A stretch of DNA of 11,088 nt from positions 1-11,088 of the forward strand of contig CAIYFP010000506.1 in the NCBI GenBank assembly GCA_903925515.1, written 5' to 3'. The notes beneath the pieces are model-generated. The model was not told the origin of the DNA. It saw only the letters and a program-made list of their open reading frames with translations, and searched no databases. Positions 7,169 to 11,088 of this stretch are shown here, in pieces. This DNA comes from an uncultured Verrucomicrobiota bacterium. Its GTDB lineage: Bacteria > Verrucomicrobiota > Verrucomicrobiia > Limisphaerales > UBA9464. Positions within the stretch are counted from its first letter, which is position 1. Every line of letters begins with the position of its first letter. Both the position numbers and the translations under genes were made by a program.

Positions 7169-7750
7169 TCACGGCCCCGCATGCTCCGCAAAATCAGCCC
7201 GGTAACGCGGCGCGCGCGCAAGGATGCTGCGGACGTACTCGCGCGTGCCGGGAAAGCTCATCATCCCGAGGAATGCCTCGGAGTTCGTCCGCGCCGGCCC
7301 TTTCATCCAGCGAAGCACGTTGCCACGCCCGGCGTTGTAGTCCGCAAGCGCGTAGGCAAATGGCCGGTCCGTCCCTGCATATCGGCGGGCCACCTTCGCA
7401 AGGTAGAACGAGCCCGCTTGCAGGTTCGTCGCCGGATCCAGCAGGTGCATGGGCCGGAAATCACGGTCCCGGCGCTTGTCCGCCCACTCCTGCGCCGCAT
7501 CCGCGGTGACCTGCATCAGCCCAATCTCCCCTTTCGAGCCCATGGCATGCTCGTCAAATCGGCTCTCCCGCCACACCACCGCCTTCACCAACTCCGCCGG
7601 CACCCCATGCTGCGAGGCGGCCGTCCGGATCAAGGCGTCGTGCCGGTGCCCCCTCCACCACCCCATGCCATGGCGAAACCCGATGACGGCGGCGGTGGCA
7701 ACCATGACAACGCCGACCAGCACCCGTGTTCGCACGGCGGTAGGCTTCAT
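7169..7750 (-). CDS. Membrane-anchored GH23 lytic transglycosylase (SLT domain)
   Basis: 193 residues. Residues 10-26 form one hydrophobic segment after a basic start, a signal anchor or uncleaved signal that places the domain in the periplasm. The catalytic domain runs from about 36 to 175. Its hallmarks are AVVWRESRFDEHAMGSKGEIGLMQV (57-81; catalytic Glu62 in the ES motif, then GLMQ), the LLDPATNLQAGSFYL segment (103-117), DYNAG (137-141) and FPGTREYVRSI (166-176). These are the GH23 signature of Slt70/MltC-type enzymes. Such enzymes cleave the MurNAc-GlcNAc bond of peptidoglycan with formation of the 1,6-anhydro ring, in wall turnover or insertion of envelope machines. This is a minimal, single-domain form. 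No Shine-Dalgarno site is visible before ATG 7750. The gene follows the rpsA terminator by 43 bases, with no obvious promoter of its own. Confidence 0.9.
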   Translation of the reverse strand: MKPTAVRTRVLVGVVMVATAAVIGFRHGMGWWRGHRHDALIRTAASQHGVPAELVKAVVWRESRFDEHAMGSKGEIGLMQVTADAAQEWADKRRDRDFRPMHLLDPATNLQAGSFYLAKVARRYAGTDRPFAYALADYNAGRGNVLRWMKGPARTNSEAFLGMMSFPGTREYVRSILARAPRYRADFAEHAGP

Positions 7751-7793
7751 GCGTGGGATGGCCCCGTGGCCATGGCGAGCGCGACGATGCAGC

Positions 7794-7833
7794 GGGCAAA
7801 GGCAAAGGGCGCACCCCGATCGGGATGCGCCCC
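7794..7833 (-). terminator. Intrinsic terminator of rpsA
   Basis: On the minus strand GGGCGCA-type arms (7807-7813 with 7826-7832, seven perfect pairs) enclose a nested CCCGATCGGG palindrome, so the hairpin extends nearly through the loop. It is followed by TTTGCCTTTGCC, an interrupted T-tract that is unusually T-rich for this genome. It begins 22 bases after the rpsA stop. Confidence 0.7.
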
Positions 7834-7854
7834 TGGATCAGGCCGTCCAACCGA

Positions 7855-9543
7855 TCAAGGCTGGTCGCCTTCCTTGGCCTTCTCCTCGGCGGCGGCAAAC
7901 GCGTGCTCGAGCGCAACGAGGTCCTCGCCTGGCTTGAGCTGGTCGAGAAGCTTCTGCTCCTCCTTCAACTGCTCGGCCGAGTAGTTTGCCGCCTTGATCG
8001 ACAGGCCGATCCGTCGCTCGCCCCGGTCGATCTTGATGACCCGGGCCGTTACATCTTGGCCGACCTTCAGGACGTTCTTGATCTTGTCCACGCGCTCCTC
8101 GGACACCTGCGAGATGTGGACAAGTCCGTCGATGTCCTGGGGCAGGCCGATGAACGCGCCGAAGCTGGCCAGCTTGGTGACCTTGCCGCTGACGAGGTCG
8201 CCCACCTTGAAGTGCTTGTCGATCTGGCTCCACGGATCCTCCGCGAGCTGCTTGACCCCGAGGCTGATGCGCTGGTTCGCCTTGTCCACCTCCAGCACCG
8301 TGGCCTCCACGACGTCGCCCTTCTTCAGCACCTCCGAAGGATGGTTGATCTTCCGCGTCCAGCTCATGTCGGAGACGTGGATCATGCCGTCCAAGCCCTC
8401 CTCCAGCTCGAGGAATGCGCCGTACGAGGTGAGGTTTCGGATGGGCCCCTTGACCATGGTTCCCGGCGGGTACTTTTCGTGGGCCACGTCCCATGGGTTG
8501 GTCTCGAGCTGGCGGATGCCGAGGGAGATCTTCTGCTCCTCGCGGTTGATCCCCAGCACCACGGCCTCCACCTCCTGGCCTTGCTTGAGCACGTCCGAGG
8601 GCTTGGCAATGCGCTTCGTCCACGAGAGCTCCGTGACATGCACAAGGCCCTCCACGCCGGGCTCCACCTCCACGAAGGCTCCGTAGGGAACAAGGTTGAC
8701 CACCTTGCCCTTGACCTTGGTTCCCACCGGAAACTTCTGGTCGATGTTGTCCCACGGATTGCTCGACTTCTGCTTGAGCCCGAGGGACACGCGCTCCTTC
8801 TCGCGGTTCACGTCCAGCACGACGACGTCGAGTTCCTGTCCCACCTTGAGCAGCTCGCTCGGGTGCGCAAGGCGCCCCCACGTCATGTCCGTGATGTGCA
8901 GCAGGCCGTCGAGCCCGTTGAGGTCGATGAACGCGCCGAAGTCCGTGATGTTCTTGACCGTGCCCTTGCGGATGTCGCCGGGCATCATCTCCGTCAACAA
9001 TGCCGACCGGCGCGCGTTCCGCTCCGCCTCCACCAGCTCGCGGCGGCTCAGCACCACGTTCTGGCGGTCCGGGTTCAGCTTCACCACGCGGAACTCATAC
9101 GAGTTCCCCACGAACGCCAGCAGGTTCTTCGGGGGCACCACGTCCACCTGCGACGCCGGGCAGAACGCCTCCACGCCGATGTTGATGAGCAACCCGCCCT
9201 TCACGACTCCCTTGACCTTGCCATGGACCGTGCCGCCCTCGTTGCAGATGGTCTGGATACGGTCCCAGTTTTGCTGGAACTCGGCCTTCTCCTTGGAGAT
9301 GTGAATGTTGCCGTCCTTGTCCTCCGGGCGCTCAATGAGCACGTCGATGACGTCGCCCACCTTCACGGACTCGAAGTTCTCGAACTGGGAGGAGGGAACC
9401 ACCCCCTCGGACTTGCCACCGACATCCACAAGGACCTCCTTGGGTCGGACTTCGATGATGGTTCCCTTGACGATTTGGCCGGCCTCAAACTGCCGGTTGT
9501 ATTGCTTGAGCAGGTCCGCGAAGGACGGGGTAGTAGCTGCCAT
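7855..9543 (-). CDS. rpsA: 30S ribosomal protein S1
   Basis: 562 residues from ATG at 9543. Six S1 RNA-binding (OB-fold) domains are visible at about 22-84, 104-167, 188-256, 272-343, 360-430 and 446-517. The last four share the pattern G-x-V-x-x-[IL]-x-x-[FY]-GAF, then [DE]GL[LV]H[IV]. Domains 3-5 are followed by an L-x-x-NPWD or EDPW repeat linker, and the first two domains are divergent, as expected for ribosome-binding domains. The length and six-domain architecture match canonical bacterial S1, which recruits mRNA to the 30S subunit and unfolds it. A charged helical tail (about 520-562, rich in Glu and Lys) ends the protein. The frame can be extended to TTG at 9579, but MAATTPSF is the natural start. 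No Shine-Dalgarno site precedes the ATG. No cmk, the common neighbour, is present. Confidence 0.96.
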   Translation of the reverse strand: MAATTPSFADLLKQYNRQFEAGQIVKGTIIEVRPKEVLVDVGGKSEGVVPSSQFENFESVKVGDVIDVLIERPEDKDGNIHISKEKAEFQQNWDRIQTICNEGGTVHGKVKGVVKGGLLINIGVEAFCPASQVDVVPPKNLLAFVGNSYEFRVVKLNPDRQNVVLSRRELVEAERNARRSALLTEMMPGDIRKGTVKNITDFGAFIDLNGLDGLLHITDMTWGRLAHPSELLKVGQELDVVVLDVNREKERVSLGLKQKSSNPWDNIDQKFPVGTKVKGKVVNLVPYGAFVEVEPGVEGLVHVTELSWTKRIAKPSDVLKQGQEVEAVVLGINREEQKISLGIRQLETNPWDVAHEKYPPGTMVKGPIRNLTSYGAFLELEEGLDGMIHVSDMSWTRKINHPSEVLKKGDVVEATVLEVDKANQRISLGVKQLAEDPWSQIDKHFKVGDLVSGKVTKLASFGAFIGLPQDIDGLVHISQVSEERVDKIKNVLKVGQDVTARVIKIDRGERRIGLSIKAANYSAEQLKEEQKLLDQLKPGEDLVALEHAFAAAEEKAKEGDQP

Positions 9544-10138
9544 CGGTCTGGTAGCGCGGTCGTATCTCTCGCCGCGCAAGGATGCGAACGGGGAGACTCT
9601 TTTGGGGCCTCGCCTTCATGGCGCGCCCCTTGGAATGCTCCGTGCCTGACGACTCACCGACGTTGCGGTTGGCAACGGAGGTTGACGACTAGGTTCATGG
9701 TTTACGGTCTTTTCTCAGCCTTTTGCGGCATCCGCACGCGCGGAGCCAGGCCCCGCAACGCTATCGGGATCCCTTCCCGCGACAAGAACGATTTCACTTC
9801 CGTCTGCCAGTCCGCCGGTCCGCATCAAATGGCCCCCTCGCAACTCCGCCTTCGACCCGGCGCCCGCCGTGCAGCCTTTCCATGGTCCGCCCGATGACGC
9901 GCATGCCAAGGCAGCAACTCGGGACGGCCGCACGTCCTCCCCGGTCCACGCGCTTGGCAAACGAGAACTTGACCCAAGGCACGCGCTTGTCTTCCCTGCC
10001 CAAGTCGAAAGGGGGCGACAGCGGCATGCCAAGACATCATCCCAAGGGGCGGTTCCTGAAAGGACCGTCTGCCCTATGCACTCGGATGCAGCTCGGCATG
10101 CCATGGCCCCCCTCCAACTCGCCACCAACCCAATTCCC
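9544..10138. other. Non-coding interval between divergent rpsA and the right-edge gene
   Basis: Of these 595 bases, the part next to rpsA must hold its leader and promoter and the right part those of the rightward gene. No clear -35/-10 pair was found for either. Small features seen are a hairpin GTTGC/GCAAC with a five-base loop near 9663-9677 and an eight-base direct repeat TGACGACT at 9647-9654 and 9683-9690. An isolated TTGACC at 9969-9974 has no matching -10 box. Frames through the stretch give Arg/Pro-rich protein without features. No tRNA or other RNA gene was recognised. Confidence 0.55.
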
Positions 10139-11088
10139 ATGAAGAACACCCTGCCCTCATCCCATGGCAAGCGAGCCAAGGCCCTGTGCCTTGGACTGCT
10201 CCTCGCCTGCACACCCATCGCGATGGCCCAGGTCGTCAAGGCCGTATCACAGGCCAACGGCGACACCGACCGGCCCGAGGCCCAGTTCACGGGCAACACC
10301 GTGGACATTAAAAACGGGGCCACCCTCATCCGGGCCGGGTACAAGGTTCCCCTGTTCGGTCCACGCGCCCTCTGCATGACTGACCGGGCCCACGAATGGA
10401 ATGCCGCCGCCACCAACGCGCCCATCCCCCCGTACCTCATCGGCGCGCCCTACGTCATGATCGCCAACAACAACCGCGACAACGCCACCCTGGAGGTCGA
10501 GCTCCAGCTCAACGCTCCCGCCAAGGTGTTCCTCCTCGTGGACAATCGCATCGGCGACAACGACGCCGCCACGCCCCCCGACTTCGCCTCCGTCATGAAA
10601 TGGGTCGTGGACGGCGGCTGGGTTGCCACCACCAACGGCCTCAACCGCGCCGCCAACCCCTCCGCCCCAGACGAAGTTGGCTTCGACGAGAACGGCGACG
10701 GCAGCATCAACCAGGTTGCCTCCGTCTATGTGCGAACCGTGACGACCGGCTCCGTCAAGCTCCTGCAGCAGGGCGAGTCCCGGAACATGTACGGCGTCGT
10801 CGTCGTCCCGTCCCTCATCGAGTCCGTCGCCACGTTGAACGGCGATCCCGAGGCCGAACGCCCGACGCCCAAGCGAACCGGTGACCAATTCACGCTCGTC
10901 AATGGAAGCTCCACCCTCCTCGCGAACTATTGGGTCCCTTGCTTCTCGCCCAAGGCCAAGGCCATGACGGACCGCATCCACGAATGGAACGCCGCCTCGG
11001 ATGCGCTGCCACTCCCTCCCTACCTTCTCAACAACGAATACCTCGCCATCGCCAACAACTACCGCGACAACCCCGACCTCAGCATCAA
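10139..11088 (+). CDS. Exported protein with an internal tandem duplication, N-terminal part (cut by right edge)
   Basis: The frame is open from ATG at 10139 to the window end, 316 residues so far. The N-terminus has Lys/Arg (11-14), then ALCLGLLLACTPIAMA and Q31, a signal peptide with likely cleavage after AMA. LLAC (21-24) could instead act as a lipobox. Two copies of a motif lie 196 residues apart: MTDRAHEWNAA (80-90) with PPYL (97-100) and IANNNRDN (108-115), and MTDRIHEWNAA (276-286) with PPYL (293-296) and IANNYRDN (304-311). The spacing inside both copies is identical. Between them lie beta-type segments such as VFLLVDNRIGD (130-140) and one calcium-loop-like DENGDGSIN (183-191) that matches a single EF-hand/dockerin loop. 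I do not recognise a named family; surface adhesion or glycan binding is only possible. No Shine-Dalgarno site is visible. Third positions are C-rich, as in the other plus-strand genes. Confidence 0.85.
   Translation, partial: MKNTLPSSHGKRAKALCLGLLLACTPIAMAQVVKAVSQANGDTDRPEAQFTGNTVDIKNGATLIRAGYKVPLFGPRALCMTDRAHEWNAAATNAPIPPYLIGAPYVMIANNNRDNATLEVELQLNAPAKVFLLVDNRIGDNDAATPPDFASVMKWVVDGGWVATTNGLNRAANPSAPDEVGFDENGDGSINQVASVYVRTVTTGSVKLLQQGESRNMYGVVVVPSLIESVATLNGDPEAERPTPKRTGDQFTLVNGSSTLLANYWVPCFSPKAKAMTDRIHEWNAASDALPLPPYLLNNEYLAIANNYRDNPDLSI

Noticed and set aside
9820..9870. TTCGACCC resembling a tRNA T-loop
   Set aside because: The flanking bases do not form a T-stem, and no acceptor or anticodon stem could be placed around it.
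7753..9897. 714-residue plus-strand frame opposite rpsA
   Set aside because: Its apparent repeats (Leu/His/Val/Asp-rich) are the antisense image of the repeated S1 domains. The minus strand encodes an intact S1 protein.
9723..10142. 139-residue plus-strand frame upstream of the right-edge gene
   Set aside because: Arg/Pro/Ser-rich, no ribosome site, and it ends over the ATG of the better-supported gene.
9715..10440. 241-residue minus-strand frame across the right intergenic stretch
   Set aside because: It runs antisense into the signal-peptide-bearing gene at 10139 and shows no domain or start signal.
1..11088. CRISPR array, insertion sequence or phage remnant
   Set aside because: No regularly spaced repeats, transposase motifs, terminal inverted repeats with target duplications or phage genes were seen on either strand.

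Overview
This is a very GC-rich bacterial window (roughly two-thirds G+C by eye). It carries eight convincing protein-coding genes, two of which are cut by the window edges. Three things point to Verrucomicrobiota, with Planctomycetota as the alternative: an exported formylglycine-type sulfatase, secreted proteins with Ser/Thr/Asn/Asp-rich beta-type sequence, and few Shine-Dalgarno sites. This placement is inference from gene style, not from a marker gene. No CRISPR array, transposase, phage gene, rRNA or tRNA was recognised.

Layout. Positions 1-601 (minus) hold the N-terminal part of an exported protein with a good sigma70-type promoter at 652-679. Positions 602-1339 hold no credible gene apart from that promoter and a pentanucleotide repeat. 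Positions 1340-4661 (plus) hold a small membrane protein of DUF4149 type whose stop overlaps the start of an Lhr-family DEXH helicase, so the two are probably translated from one mRNA. The helicase ends 26 bases from the 3' end of a convergent leftward group. In transcription order that group is ribosomal protein S1 (9543 to 7855), a hairpin terminator, a GH23 lytic transglycosylase (7750 to 7169), a hairpin-dense spacer, a secreted sulfatase (6945 to 5344) and an RdgB/HAM1 nucleotide-housecleaning pyrophosphatase (5347 to 4688). The sulfatase stop and the rdgB start overlap as ATGA. Positions 9544-10138 look non-coding. From 10139 to the right edge (plus) runs an exported protein with an internal duplication of about 196 residues; no domain family could be named.

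How the genes fit together. The leftward group mixes housekeeping functions (translation, nucleotide-pool sanitation, cell-wall turnover) with one catabolic secreted enzyme. Only the sulfatase-rdgB pair shows sequence evidence of coupling. The DUF4149-lhr pair is the other coupled unit. The whole plus strand is C-rich whichever strand carries the gene. This suggests replication-strand skew with the minus strand as leading strand, and it helps produce the many long false reading frames.

No obvious new defence or biosynthetic system is present. The most unusual items are the proline-rich insert in the Lhr helicase, the duplicated secreted protein at the right edge, and the overlapping inverted repeats between the transglycosylase and sulfatase genes.
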